From Pseudomonadales bacterium (GTDB taxonomy: Bacteria; Pseudomonadota; Gammaproteobacteria; Pseudomonadales; UBA7239), in contig JAWLAB010000001.1 in assembly GCA_041395665.1 (NCBI GenBank), positions 381,828 through 445,827 of the forward strand: a DNA stretch of 64,000 nt, in the 5' to 3' direction. How positions within the stretch are numbered: position 1 is the first letter of the stretch; every line of letters begins with the position of its first letter. The notes under the pieces are model-generated. The model was not told the origin of the DNA. It did not search any database and worked only from the letters and a program-made list of their open reading frames with translations. Below are positions 15,683 to 25,538 of this stretch, piece by piece. The position numbers and the translations under genes were made by a program.

Positions 15683-16744
15683 GTGAATATTTTAGTGACA
15701 GGTGGCGCAGGATTTATTGGTTCAGCCGTGGTGCGCCACATCATCGGCAACACGCAAGACACCGTGATCAATGTCGATAAATTGACCTATGCCGGTAATC
15801 TCGAATCGTTAACAGCCGTTGCAGAATCGCCGCGCTATCATTTTTGCCATGTGGATATTTGCGATCGCACAGCAATCGATGCTGTGTTTGCAAAACACAC
15901 GCCCGATATCGTGATGCATTTGGCGGCAGAATCGCATGTCGATCGTTCCATTGATGGCCCCGCTGCTTTTATCGAAACCAATATCGTCGGCACTTACACA
16001 TTGTTGGAAGCTTCACGACAATATTGGTTGAGCTTGTCACCAGAAAAGAAAAACGCGTTTCGTTTCCATCATATTTCAACGGACGAAGTGTATGGCGCAC
16101 TCGGTGCTACGGGTTTGTTTACTGAAGAAACTTCGTACTCGCCCAATTCACCGTATTCCGCGAGTAAAGCGTCGTCTGATCATCTCGTGCGCGCATGGCA
16201 TGAAACTTACGGTTTGCCTATTTTGGTGACGAATTGTTCCAATAATTACGGCCCCTATCATTTTCCGGAAAAATTAATTCCACTGGTGATTTTGAATGCC
16301 ATTGCTGGCAAGCCGCTGCCGATTTACGGCAAAGGCGATCAAGTGCGTGATTGGTTGTTCGTGGATGATCACGCGCGCGCCCTGTACAAAGTGGCAAAAG
16401 AAGGTGTGATCGGCGAGACCTATAACATCGGCGGCCACAACGAAAAACAAAATATCGAAGTGGTGAAAACCATTTGTGAATTGTTGGAAGAAATGCGCCC
16501 TGAAAAACCGCAAGGCGTGGCGCACTACCGCGATTTAATCACCCATGTCGCGGATCGCCCCGGCCACGATGTGCGCTACGCGATTGATGCCAGCAAAATT
16601 CAACGCAAATTGGGTTGGCAGCCAGAAGAAACTTTCGACAGCGGTATACGCAAAACCGTGCGTTGGTATCTCGATAATGCTGCTTGGTGGCAACGCGTAT
16701 TGGACGGCAGTTATCAAATGCAGCGCTTGGGTTTAGGCGCTTAA
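15683..16744 (+). CDS. rfbB: dTDP-glucose 4,6-dehydratase
   Basis: Converts dTDP-glucose to dTDP-4-keto-6-deoxyglucose, the second step to dTDP-L-rhamnose. The 353-residue short-chain dehydrogenase has the NAD motif GGAGFIGSAV (7-16), the catalytic HISTDEVYG and YSASKASSDH motifs, and the NNYGPYHFPEKLIP signature. The start is GTG 15683 with AGGAG about 11 bases upstream. It leads the rfbBACD operon. Confidence 0.96.
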   Translation: MNILVTGGAGFIGSAVVRHIIGNTQDTVINVDKLTYAGNLESLTAVAESPRYHFCHVDICDRTAIDAVFAKHTPDIVMHLAAESHVDRSIDGPAAFIETNIVGTYTLLEASRQYWLSLSPEKKNAFRFHHISTDEVYGALGATGLFTEETSYSPNSPYSASKASSDHLVRAWHETYGLPILVTNCSNNYGPYHFPEKLIPLVILNAIAGKPLPIYGKGDQVRDWLFVDDHARALYKVAKEGVIGETYNIGGHNEKQNIEVVKTICELLEEMRPEKPQGVAHYRDLITHVADRPGHDVRYAIDASKIQRKLGWQPEETFDSGIRKTVRWYLDNAAWWQRVLDGSYQMQRLGLGA

Positions 16745-16772
16745 AAAACGCATACAAATAACGGAGAAAAAA

Positions 16773-17642
16773 ATGAAAGGTATTATTTTGGCGGGCGGTT
16801 CTGGCACGCGGTTGCATCCAGTGACGCTGGCGATTTCAAAACAGTTATTGCCAATTTATGACAAGCCCATGATTTACTACCCGTTGACCACGCTGATGTT
16901 GGCGGGCATCAAAGATATTTTGGTGATTTCTACGCCGCAAGACACGCCGCGTTTTCAAGAGTTGCTCGGCGATGGCGCGCGCTGGGGTATCAATTTGCAA
17001 TACGCCGTACAGCCTAGTCCTGATGGGTTGGCGCAAGCGTTTTTGATAGGTAAAGAATTTATCGGCAACGACGCCTGTGCGCTGGTGCTGGGCGACAACT
17101 TATTTTTTGGCGAGCATTTTTCGCGCAACTTGAAGCAAGCGGCCACACAGTGTGAAGGCGCCACCGTGTTTGCTTATCAAGTAAAAGATCCAGAGCGCTT
17201 TGGTGTGGTGGAGTTTGATAAAGATGGCAAAGCGATCAGCTTGGAAGAAAAGCCGGCGAAACCCAAATCGCGCTACGCAGTGACGGGTTTGTATTTTTAT
17301 GATAACCATGTGGTGAAACACGCAGAGTCGATCAAGCCTTCTGTGCGCGGCGAATTAGAAATTACGGACCTCAATAATATTTATCTACAGAATGGCAGTT
17401 TGCGTGTAGAAATTATGGGACGCGGCACGGCGTGGCTGGATACGGGTACGCACGATTCACTGCTAGATGCTTCACAATTTGTACAAACCATTGAGCACCG
17501 CCAAGGTTTAAAAATGGCGAGCCCTGAAGAAGTGGCATGGCGACAACAATGGATAGATGACGCGCAGTTGCGTGATTTAGCCGAACCGTTGAAGAAAAGT
17601 GGCTATGGGGAATACCTACTAGATTTATTGAGAGTGGATTGA
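16773..17642 (+). CDS. rfbA: Glucose-1-phosphate thymidylyltransferase
   Basis: Makes dTDP-glucose from dTTP and glucose-1-phosphate. The 289-residue product has the nucleotidyltransferase signature GGSGTRLHPVT, the KPMIYYPLTTLMLAG motif, LGDNLFFGEHF and VVEFDKDGKAISLEEKP. Length is normal for RmlA. ATG 16773 follows GGAG. The end overlaps the start codon of rfbC. Confidence 0.97.
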   Translation: MKGIILAGGSGTRLHPVTLAISKQLLPIYDKPMIYYPLTTLMLAGIKDILVISTPQDTPRFQELLGDGARWGINLQYAVQPSPDGLAQAFLIGKEFIGNDACALVLGDNLFFGEHFSRNLKQAATQCEGATVFAYQVKDPERFGVVEFDKDGKAISLEEKPAKPKSRYAVTGLYFYDNHVVKHAESIKPSVRGELEITDLNNIYLQNGSLRVEIMGRGTAWLDTGTHDSLLDASQFVQTIEHRQGLKMASPEEVAWRQQWIDDAQLRDLAEPLKKSGYGEYLLDLLRVD

Positions 17643-18229
17643 TGATGAAAGTCATCGAAACCATTTTGCCTGGCGTGTTAATTCTGGAACCGAAGGTGCA
17701 CGGCGATAGTCGTGGATTTTTTCAAGAAACTTGGCGCAGTGATAGCTATAACAACATCGGTATTCCTGATTTTGTGCAAGACAATCACTCGCGCTCCATG
17801 CGCGGCGTATTGCGCGGCCTACACGCGCAACGCTTGCGCCCGCAGGGAAAGTTAGTACGCGTATCACGCGGTGCGGTGTTTGATGTGGCGGTAGATATCA
17901 ATCCTGCGTCGGATACTTTCGGTAAACATGTGGCGGTTGAATTGAGCGACGACAATCATCGCCAACTGTATATTCCACCTGGCTATGCGCATGGCTTTTG
18001 TGTGTTGTCAGACACCGCCGATTTTCTTTACAAATGCACAGATTACTATCAGCCCGGTGATGAAATGGGCGTGTTGTGGAATGATGTGGCGGTCAATATT
18101 GCTTGGCCGATTGCTGCCCCACAGTTATCAGACAAAGATAAAAATTTACCGACACTGCGAGAGCTAGCCGAGCAGTTAAAACAACAGCCCGCGCATTTTC
18201 CTGTGCATAAAAGACATTTGGATGAATGA
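17642..18229 (+). CDS. rfbC: dTDP-4-dehydrorhamnose 3,5-epimerase
   Basis: Epimerises C3 and C5 of dTDP-4-keto-6-deoxyglucose. The ~195-residue cupin has KVHGDSRGFFQETW, DNHSRSMRGVLRGLHAQ with the catalytic histidine, and YIPPGYAHGFCVLSD. ATG 17642 overlaps the rfbA stop; a TTG at 17639 and ATG 17645 are alternatives. Its stop overlaps rfbD. Confidence 0.95.
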   Translation: MMKVIETILPGVLILEPKVHGDSRGFFQETWRSDSYNNIGIPDFVQDNHSRSMRGVLRGLHAQRLRPQGKLVRVSRGAVFDVAVDINPASDTFGKHVAVELSDDNHRQLYIPPGYAHGFCVLSDTADFLYKCTDYYQPGDEMGVLWNDVAVNIAWPIAAPQLSDKDKNLPTLRELAEQLKQQPAHFPVHKRHLDE

Positions 18230-19110
18230 TGAGTTTGCGTATTCTGATTGCAGGTGGTGATGGGCAAGTCGGCAAAGAGTTTGCTGATCTTGCGGTAGAA
18301 AATGTGGAGTTACTGCGTTGCAAGCGTAGTGATTTGGATATTACACAACCCGTTAGCATTCAGCGCACGTTTGAAAAATATCGGCCAGATGCGGTAATCA
18401 ATGCTGCCGCGTATACCGCCGTTGATCGCGCAGAAAGCGAGCCAGATCTCGCTTTTGCTGTTAACGCTATCGGTGCGGGCAATTTGGCGCAAGTTGCACA
18501 AACACACGATATTCCTCTATTACATATTTCAACCGATTATGTTTTTTCTGGCGATAAAGCCACAGGAAAAGCGTGGCTAGAAAGCGATATCTGTGAACCG
18601 CGCTCCGTGTACGGCCATAGCAAGCGCGTAGGCGAAGAACAAGTATTGGATATGTGCGGACGCGCTTTTGTAATGCGCACCAGTTGGGTGTTTGGTCGTT
18701 ACGGTAATAATTTCCCCAAAACCATGTTGCGTTTGGCACGTGAACGCGATGAATTGCGCGTAGTGGGCGACCAATACGGTTGTCCAACACACGCTGCGGA
18801 TATCGCTACAACTTTGGTGAAAGCTGCGATCGCTATGATGGAAGAAAATTTGCAAAGTGGCATTTATCACTACGCCGGCGCGCCCACTTGCTCTTGGCAT
18901 GCATTTGCCAGTGCCATTATTGAGCGCGCGTTTGTGTTGGGCTTGTTGGAAAAAAAGCCCAATGTTATTTCTATTGCCACGCACGAATATCCCACAGCAG
19001 CGCAGCGCCCGATGAACTCAGAAATGTGCTGCAAAAAATTGCAACAAGCCTTAGGAATTTCCGCGCCGCAATGGAATGATGCTTTGGATGTACTGTTGAA
19101 AAACGGTTGA
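18226..19110 (+). CDS. rfbD: dTDP-4-dehydrorhamnose reductase
   Basis: Reduces the 4-keto group to give dTDP-L-rhamnose, the donor for lipopolysaccharide or other surface glycans. The 294-residue protein has the NAD(P) motif GGDGQVGKEF, VINAAAYTAVDRAE, HISTDYVFSG, the catalytic SVYGHSKRVGE and MRTSWVFG. It is the last gene of the operon. A TTGACA overlaps its stop, possibly the -35 box of the hlyB promoter. Confidence 0.96.
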   Translation: MMSLRILIAGGDGQVGKEFADLAVENVELLRCKRSDLDITQPVSIQRTFEKYRPDAVINAAAYTAVDRAESEPDLAFAVNAIGAGNLAQVAQTHDIPLLHISTDYVFSGDKATGKAWLESDICEPRSVYGHSKRVGEEQVLDMCGRAFVMRTSWVFGRYGNNFPKTMLRLARERDELRVVGDQYGCPTHAADIATTLVKAAIAMMEENLQSGIYHYAGAPTCSWHAFASAIIERAFVLGLLEKKPNVISIATHEYPTAAQRPMNSEMCCKKLQQALGISAPQWNDALDVLLKNG

Positions 19111-19203
19111 CAGGTTCTTGTGGCGATAGAGTAGAATCGCGACCCACTCGCGGATAGGAATTCGCGGTCAAAAGGAATCGTACGCTGACAAAAGGAATTG
19201 TGC

Positions 19204-21411
19204 ATGAAAGATGCTGCAGAGGAGAGGCGCTCAAAAGCGCCCGACAGCGGCTTGCTGTGTTTGGTGGCGCTGTGTCGCTTCCATCAAATACCCGTGGATG
19301 TTGCGCAGTTGGCGCGCGAGTATCGCCACGGCAATCAATCATTAAATGATGTTGATATACAGCGCGCGGCCAAAGCCATTGGTTTGCATTGTCGTCATGT
19401 CGTGCCGGACAAAAAACACGGCAAACAGTTCCCGAGAGAGTCGCTACTGCCAGCCATCGCCAAACGCGTTGACGGCAGTTATGTCGTGTTGGCGCGACAC
19501 GGCAATCAACAAGTGCTGATCCACGATATTCGATGTGCACAACCCGAAGTATTGGATGAGGCTGTATTCCTCACGCAATGGTCGGGTGAATTATTGTTAT
19601 TGGCGCGTCGCAGCTCACTGAGCGAAAACTTCCATCGCCATTTTAATCTGAGCTGGTTTATTCCGGTGTTGATGAAATATCGGCGCTTGTTTGCTGAAGT
19701 CATTATCGCCAGCTTCTTTTTGCAAGTGTTTGCTTTGGCAACGCCGCTGTTTTTTCAAGTGGTGATGGATAAGGTCTTGGTACACAACGGGTTGTCGACG
19801 CTGGATGTGTTGGCCGTAGGATTTTTTGCGGTTGTTGTATTTGAAACGCTGTTGAGTGGATTGCGCACTTATCTTTTTTCGCACACCACCAATCGCGTGG
19901 ATGTGGAATTAGGCAGTGCCTTGTACAAGCATTTACTGCGTTTGCCCTTGGCCTATTTTCAAACGCGCGCAGTGGGGCAAAGTGTGGCGCGCGTGCGTGA
20001 GTTGGACAGCATCCGCAATTTCATTACTGGCTCTGCGCTGACGCTATGTGTCGATTTATTGTTCGCCTTCGTGTTCCTTGCCGTAATGTTGTATTACAGC
20101 ATGTCACTGAGTGTGGTTGTGTTGCTGACGATACCGCTTTATGTGTTGTTGTCGGTGATCAGCGCGCCGATACTGAAAACACGCGTGGAAGACAAATTCA
20201 AATACAGTGCCGCCAACCAAAGTTTTTTGGTGGAATCGATTAGCGGTGCTGAGACTGTAAAAAGTTTGGCACTGGAGCCGATGATGCAACGCCAGTGGGA
20301 AGAACACTTAGCGAATGGTGTGGCGAGCGGTTTTCGTGCGCAGCATCTGAACAATATCGCTTCGCAAGCAGCTTCTTTTATCAATAAATTGATGACGCTA
20401 GGCATACTGTGGTGGGGCGCGCAACAAGTGATGCAGGGCGCGCTCAGTGTTGGGCAATTGATTGCTTTCAATATGCTCGCCAGCAGAATCAGCGGCCCGA
20501 TTTTGAAATTGGTGCAATTGGCGCAAGATGTGCAGCAGGCAAAAATTTCTTTGCAGCGTTTGGGCGATATTCTCAACACGCCAAGCGAAACACATTTCAA
20601 TCCGCAGCGCAGTGTGCTGCCATCACTAAAAGGCGAGATTCGCTTTGAGCGTGTGCGCTTTCGCTATCAACAAGATCGCGCACTGGCATTGGAAGATTTA
20701 TCACTGCACATTAAAGCGGGTGAAATTGTCGGCATAGTTGGTTCGTCGGGTTCGGGTAAAAGTACGCTGACAAAATTATTGCAACGCTTGTATGTACCGG
20801 AAGCAGGCAAAGTGTTGGTCGATGGCGTTGATCTCGCCACTGTCGATACCGCGTGGTTGCGCAGCAAAATCGGCGTGGTGCTGCAGAACAGTTTTTTATT
20901 TAACAAAACTATTCGCGAAAACATTGCGGTGACGCAGCCGTCTGCGACGATGGAGGCTGTGGTGCGCGCGGCGCAATTGGCGGGCGCGCACGCGTTTATC
21001 AGTGCATTGCCGCAGGGCTATGACGCGATGGTGGAGGAGCAGGGGAGTAATTTATCCGGCGGACAAAAACAGCGCATCGCCATTGCCAGAGCATTGTTGC
21101 AGCAGCCGCGCATTTTGATTTTTGACGAAGCCACCAGCGCGCTCGATGTGGAATCGGAACGCACCATTCAAGCGAATATGGCAGCGATTTGCCGTGGGCG
21201 CACCGTGTTTGTCATCGCGCATCGTTTATCAACCGTGCAGGGCTGCGATCGGATTGTGGTGATGGAGCAGGGAAAAATTGTCGAGCAGGGTTCGCATGCG
21301 ATATTGCTCAATAAAAATGGTCGTTACGCGCAAATGTATCGCTATCAAAACGAAGTCATACCGCTGCGTCAAACAGAAAACACCGCGCTGAATAGTGCTC
21401 GCTGCGCATGA
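19204..21411 (+). CDS. Type I secretion ABC transporter (HlyB type)
   Basis: The 735-residue inner-membrane ATPase energises export of RTX proteins in one step. It has an N-terminal C39-like domain (to ~130), six membrane helices (about 155-430) and an ATPase domain with Walker A GSSGSGKST at 513, LSGGQKQRIAIARAL, ILIFDEATSALD and the H-loop in VIAHRLSTV. The C39 domain has DSGLLCL where active peptidases have a catalytic Cys after Asp, so it is a non-cleaving C39-like domain as in HlyB. AAGGA precedes ATG 19204. It overlaps the fusion-protein gene by four bases. No TolC homologue is in the window. Confidence 0.93.
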   Translation: MKDAAEERRSKAPDSGLLCLVALCRFHQIPVDVAQLAREYRHGNQSLNDVDIQRAAKAIGLHCRHVVPDKKHGKQFPRESLLPAIAKRVDGSYVVLARHGNQQVLIHDIRCAQPEVLDEAVFLTQWSGELLLLARRSSLSENFHRHFNLSWFIPVLMKYRRLFAEVIIASFFLQVFALATPLFFQVVMDKVLVHNGLSTLDVLAVGFFAVVVFETLLSGLRTYLFSHTTNRVDVELGSALYKHLLRLPLAYFQTRAVGQSVARVRELDSIRNFITGSALTLCVDLLFAFVFLAVMLYYSMSLSVVVLLTIPLYVLLSVISAPILKTRVEDKFKYSAANQSFLVESISGAETVKSLALEPMMQRQWEEHLANGVASGFRAQHLNNIASQAASFINKLMTLGILWWGAQQVMQGALSVGQLIAFNMLASRISGPILKLVQLAQDVQQAKISLQRLGDILNTPSETHFNPQRSVLPSLKGEIRFERVRFRYQQDRALALEDLSLHIKAGEIVGIVGSSGSGKSTLTKLLQRLYVPEAGKVLVDGVDLATVDTAWLRSKIGVVLQNSFLFNKTIRENIAVTQPSATMEAVVRAAQLAGAHAFISALPQGYDAMVEEQGSNLSGGQKQRIAIARALLQQPRILIFDEATSALDVESERTIQANMAAICRGRTVFVIAHRLSTVQGCDRIVVMEQGKIVEQGSHAILLNKNGRYAQMYRYQNEVIPLRQTENTALNSARCA

Positions 21412-22769
21412 AGTTTTTGTGGAATAAATGGCAAGCAGCACAGCGCGATAATGCGTTTGCTGCGGTGCAGCACGAATTTTTGCCGGCGCTGTTAGAAATT
21501 CAGCACACGCCGCCGCATCCACTGGCGCGCGGATTAATCTTTACTGTGATGGCGCTGTTCATCGTTACGCTGCTGTGGTCTTACTTCGGCAAAGTGGATG
21601 TTGTTGCGGTGGCAGAGGGAAAAATAATTCCTTCATCGCGCGTGCAACAAATTCAGCCAATCGCAAAAGGTGTAGTGAAAGCAATTTATGTGCACGAAGG
21701 TAAGTTTGTTGCTGCGGGAACAAAATTGATTGAACTGGATAACACCATCACCGATTCAGAGCGCGTGCGCATCGCCAATGCTTTGCAAGAACAACGCGCC
21801 GTGTTATTGCGCGAGCAAATATTGCAAGCCCATTTACAAGGGCTGGTACAAGGGCAGCAAACTTCAGATGACGCACAAGGCTTAAACGCTGTGCAACAAT
21901 CTTTGTTGGCACAGCAGTGGCAGCAATATCTAGCGCAGCGTGCGGCGTTGCAAAGCCAGCAAGAAAATCGTCGTGCTGAATGGCAAGTGAACAAGGCTTT
22001 AATCAAAAAATTGCAAGCGACACTGCCGATCAACACACAGCGCGCAGAAAAATACAAAGCCTTGGCTGAGCGAAAATTGGTAGCACAGGATCAATATCTC
22101 GCGCTGGAAGAAACGCGCATTACCCAGCAACAAGATTTAGCGGCAGCGCAGGTGCGTGATCAACAATTAGCGGCAGCCTTACAAGAAGCGGTGCAAAACA
22201 GCGATGCTTTAACCGCCAAAACACGCGCGGAAAATTTAGTGCGCTTGGCGGAAGCGCAGCGCACGGTGGATAGCAGTGCGCAGCAATTGACGCAGGCCAG
22301 CGATATCAACAGCAGGCAAGTGCTGTACGCGCCAGTGAGTGGGCAGGTGAAAGACCTCGCCGTTAACACCGTCGGCGGTGTGGTGCTAGAAGCGCAGCAG
22401 TTGATGGTAATTGTGCCGCAGGAAGCGCAGTTGGAAGTGGAGGCGTGGCTGCCCAACAAAGACATTGGTTTTGTGCAGGTTGGCGATCAAGCGGTTTTCA
22501 AAGTGCAGACTTTTCCTTTCACGCGTTACGGCACCATAACAGCGGAAGTAACGCATATTTCGCAAGATGCTGTGCAAGATGAAAAAACCACGCGCGAAAA
22601 AGGCGGCCTGCTGTATCGCATGAGCTTACTAATGTCGCGCAATACTTTACTGGTGGATGGACGCGAGCAGCCGCTGATGCCAGGCATGCAAGTTACAGCA
22701 GAAATTATTACCGGCAAACGCCGCGTGATTGAAGTATTTTCTCTCGCCTTTGCAAAAGCGAGTGAGTGA
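21408..22769 (+). CDS. HlyD-family membrane fusion protein
   Basis: The 453-residue protein bridges the ABC transporter and an outer-membrane channel. It has a short cytoplasmic N-terminus, one membrane helix (GLIFTVMALFIVTLLWSYF, about 43-61), the first lipoyl half VAEGKIIPSSRVQQIQP, a long alpha-helical hairpin rich in Gln and Ala (about 115-300), the second lipoyl half and a C-terminal beta domain with LMPGMQVTAEIITGKR. It is coupled to hlyB (ATGA overlap). Its 3' end is repeated at 24960, at the start of the second RTX module. Confidence 0.92.
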   Translation: MKFLWNKWQAAQRDNAFAAVQHEFLPALLEIQHTPPHPLARGLIFTVMALFIVTLLWSYFGKVDVVAVAEGKIIPSSRVQQIQPIAKGVVKAIYVHEGKFVAAGTKLIELDNTITDSERVRIANALQEQRAVLLREQILQAHLQGLVQGQQTSDDAQGLNAVQQSLLAQQWQQYLAQRAALQSQQENRRAEWQVNKALIKKLQATLPINTQRAEKYKALAERKLVAQDQYLALEETRITQQQDLAAAQVRDQQLAAALQEAVQNSDALTAKTRAENLVRLAEAQRTVDSSAQQLTQASDINSRQVLYAPVSGQVKDLAVNTVGGVVLEAQQLMVIVPQEAQLEVEAWLPNKDIGFVQVGDQAVFKVQTFPFTRYGTITAEVTHISQDAVQDEKTTREKGGLLYRMSLLMSRNTLLVDGREQPLMPGMQVTAEIITGKRRVIEVFSLAFAKASE

Positions 22770-22817
22770 GAGTGTGCGAGAGAGATAATGTGTTATGAAT
22801 AGACAAGGTAGAAAACA

Positions 22818-23306
22818 ATGAAAAATAACACATCAAAAATAGTGAAGTGTATTTTCATGGCACCAGTTGTTCTGGTTTTGTTGGCTTTTATATTCTGTGA
22901 AGTCAACAAGGCTTATTGGGACTACAGAGTTGATGAAATGTGCGCAAAGGATGGCGGAATAACAATCTATGAGAAAGTAGTTATTTCAAAATCTGACTAT
23001 CCAAATATGAAATTTATTTCAACTGGTATACCTGTGTTGCCTTTTGAGGAAAGGGTCAATCAAGATGATCCATTCTTTTATAGATTTAGCTCGAATCGAA
23101 TATATAAGTTTATAAATCTTCACGTTAATAGGTATGAGCACTTAACCATGCGTAATAGCGACAAAAAAATACTAGCTAAAGGTATAACTTATGGGCGATG
23201 GGGCGGGGATTTCCCGCTGGGGTTTGAATCTTCAAGACATCATTGCAATGGTCAAGATGAAAGAATGAGAATTTCTGAGTCAATTATTACTGTTAAGGGA
23301 GAGTGA
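22818..23306 (+). CDS. Small membrane-anchored protein before RTX lipase
   Basis: The 162-residue product has one N-terminal hydrophobic helix (about 9-27) without an obvious cleavage site, then a soluble part likely in the periplasm. It shows NKAYWDYRVDEMC, KDGGITIYEKV and GRWGGDFPLGFESSRHHC. I do not recognise a named family. It starts 48 bases after hlyD and its stop overlaps the spacer of the lipase gene, so the two are coexpressed. Position and anchoring fit a protector against the lipase or an export helper; both are inference. A decayed homologue is at 25036. Confidence 0.65.
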   Translation: MKNNTSKIVKCIFMAPVVLVLLAFIFCEVNKAYWDYRVDEMCAKDGGITIYEKVVISKSDYPNMKFISTGIPVLPFEERVNQDDPFFYRFSSNRIYKFINLHVNRYEHLTMRNSDKKILAKGITYGRWGGDFPLGFESSRHHCNGQDERMRISESIITVKGE

Positions 23307-23308
23307 GC

Positions 23309-24886
23309 ATGGATACGAGCAATAAATATTTTGATGGTGCTGATCTGGCGCTTGCGGCTTATGCCAATCTAACTGTCGGAGTAACAGAAGCCACAGATAA
23401 TATTTCTGCTTTGCAAGATGGCGATAAGGGCATGTCAAAAAAACAGGCTGCATATTTTGCTGAGCGATGGCCTTCAGTAGTCGGTCAATACACTGATGAT
23501 GATACTGGTCTTTCTGTGACAGTGTTTCGTAATGGTAGTGATGTTTGTGTTGCCATTCGTGGGACAACTCCTACAGACTTAAAAGATTTGTTGGCAGACT
23601 TACAACTGGGAACAGGAAAAATTGTTGATCAATATGAATTATTGAGAACATATTTTGATTCGTTAAAAACATCAGGAGTGCTTACGGATACGGATAACTT
23701 AGTTGTTGCGGGTCACTCCTTGGGCGGTTTTCTTGCTCAAGTGCTTACTATTGATCGGGCTGGCGATATCGATAGTACCTACACCTATAATGCACCAGGG
23801 ATCGGTGGCGTTTCATTAGATGTATTTGGTAGCGTGGAGAGCGTTCCTGTTTCAAATATTACAAATATTCAAGGTGATGGATTATCGACTATTGCTAGTG
23901 TTGGAATTTCTGCTGGCCTTGATAAGGTAGTCGAAATTGAAAATGCTTCTATATTTGCCGCATATGAAGACCATACTGTAAAAAAACTCACCGACTCCCT
24001 CGCTGTCTACGACACACTATGGCAATTAGACAATTCATTAGAAATTTCATCCTTCAATGACATATTTAAACAATCCAGTAGTTCAGAAGATGCCAGTTTA
24101 GAAGGCATAGTTGATGCACTACACAAAATATTTGGCATCAGCAATTCACCATTAGAAATAGACAATCGTGATGCACTGTATGAAGCTATCCACACGCTAA
24201 AGGAATCTGATTCTTACGCAGTCCTCACCAACAACGCCAGTGTACAACCCTCTACAAACATTACAGCAACACAAGCAGCAATAGATTTCGGTGCATTTCT
24301 CAGTCTCTATCAGTTATCGCCAGTTTTTATTTCTGGTGCTGCGTTGCAAGAGCCGAATCAGAATCTGTATGGAAGATGGTCAGCTGGCGAATTCTCATCT
24401 CAATATTTAGAAGACCGTATCGCGCTGCTCGGTACGAAGCTAAGTGCCAACAGGGCAGATTTGGATTATTTGGCTGTGGGCGGTAATTCTTATTACAAAG
24501 ATGAAGCAAGCGGTACTGTCATCAGCACACCTTACGGAGTTCCGTTTGAAGGTATAGAAAGAAATCGCATATTGTTTGGCGATGATGGGGCCAACACGCT
24601 GACTGGAGGAAACAAAAACGACCACCTCTACGGTGGTACAGGTGCCGACACATTAAAAAGCGGCGCAGGCAATGATTACCTCGAAGGTGGCGATGATGTA
24701 GATATTTTAAATGCAGGCACGGGATTTGATCGCATCAACGCTGGTGCTGGTGCGGATTTGTATCAAATTGAAAGCAACCAATTCGGTGATGTAGTAATTG
24801 CGAGTGACACAGATGGCGGTGCTATTTCGTTGTTGAGCGACATCAGTTTTCGTCGTGTCGGAGAAGGCAGAAGAAAACACCGATAG
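23309..24886 (+). CDS. RTX lipase (class 3 alpha/beta hydrolase), copy 1
   Basis: The ~525-residue secreted protein has a lipase class 3-like domain with CVAIRGTT and the nucleophile elbow GHSLGG at residues 135-140 (Ser137), a linker with FLSLYQLSPVFISGAALQ and QYLEDRIALL (about 330-375), and glycine-rich RTX repeats (LFGDDGANTLTGG to DYLEGGDDVD, about 430-475). It probably hydrolyses ester bonds of lipids after type I export. ATG 23309 follows AAGGGAG; GTG 23303 is too close. The frame ends at GEGRRKHR, but one A fewer near 24867 restores VGEGEENTDSMYIAIDESGE and extends to 24960, where the next module begins. Confidence 0.82.
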   Translation: MDTSNKYFDGADLALAAYANLTVGVTEATDNISALQDGDKGMSKKQAAYFAERWPSVVGQYTDDDTGLSVTVFRNGSDVCVAIRGTTPTDLKDLLADLQLGTGKIVDQYELLRTYFDSLKTSGVLTDTDNLVVAGHSLGGFLAQVLTIDRAGDIDSTYTYNAPGIGGVSLDVFGSVESVPVSNITNIQGDGLSTIASVGISAGLDKVVEIENASIFAAYEDHTVKKLTDSLAVYDTLWQLDNSLEISSFNDIFKQSSSSEDASLEGIVDALHKIFGISNSPLEIDNRDALYEAIHTLKESDSYAVLTNNASVQPSTNITATQAAIDFGAFLSLYQLSPVFISGAALQEPNQNLYGRWSAGEFSSQYLEDRIALLGTKLSANRADLDYLAVGGNSYYKDEASGTVISTPYGVPFEGIERNRILFGDDGANTLTGGNKNDHLYGGTGADTLKSGAGNDYLEGGDDVDILNAGTGFDRINAGAGADLYQIESNQFGDVVIASDTDGGAISLLSDISFRRVGEGRRKHR

Positions 24887-25035
24887 TATGTATATCGCGA
24901 TTGATGAAAGCGGTGAGAGTTGTCTTTTTCTATGGCAGCATAAAACGCTGCATGATTGAGTATTTTCTATCGCCCTTGCGAAGGGTGAGTGAGTGTGAGG
25001 AGATAATTTGTTATGAATGGACAAGATAAAAAGCA

Positions 25036-25538
25036 ATGAAAAATAAAGTATTAAAAATAGTGAAGATGATGTTTTTATCGTCATTTCTTTTATTGGTAGC
25101 TGGTTGGTATGGCTTTGTTGTACTTCGCTTATTGCGAAGCTAATAAAGCGTATTGGGATCATAAAATCAAAGCAGTGGTGCGAGAGGATGGCGGGGTGAC
25201 TATTTACCAGAAAATTACCATTACCACAGAGCAGGCTGGAGAACTTGGTAGGGTTGCAGGTTTTATAGCGATTGCGCCAAAAAGTTAAATGGAGGAGCGC
25301 GGTTCCTGTTTATACGATAGATAAAGAAATCTTCATCAAAGATGGATGGCTTAAAGTTATTAAAATGAAAAGAAGTTATTCGCAGTGATAATGGAGTAGC
25401 TATAGGAAAAATAATTTCTTATGGAAGAGGGGGTGGTGATACTTTGTTGCAATAGATCATCCATCTTCATTTTCTTGCCAGAAATTCCTGAATATTACAA
25501 AGAACAAGAGAAATTTTCATTATTAATGGAGATAATAA
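25036..25538 (+). pseudogene. Membrane-anchored protein, copy 2, frameshifted
   Basis: ATG 25036 begins MKNKVLKIVKMMFLSSFLLL, parallel to MKNNTSKIVKCIF of copy 1, but stops after 35 residues. A second frame continues EANKAYWDHKIKAVVREDGG then VTIYQKITITTEQ to 25287, and later frames hold AIGKIISYGRGGGD and AIDHPSSFSCQ, which match GITYGRWGGD and the end of copy 1. At least three indels are needed to restore it. Confidence 0.65.

Larger units (their letters stand above)
22734..24959 (+). repeat. Tandem module, copy 1
   Basis: This ~2.2-kb unit contains the last bases of hlyD, a spacer with TGTTATGAATAGACAAG, the small membrane-protein gene and the first RTX lipase. The next unit, 24960-27195, begins with the same hlyD end, the same spacer (TTGTTATGAATGGACAAG) and diverged copies of both genes, so it is a tandem duplication. 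The copies have diverged extensively at the base level. Confidence 0.7.

Noticed and set aside
19204..19600. HlyB as a bacteriocin exporter with an active C39 peptidase
   Set aside because: The catalytic cysteine position reads Ser (DSGLLCL), and the neighbours are RTX proteins without double-glycine leaders.
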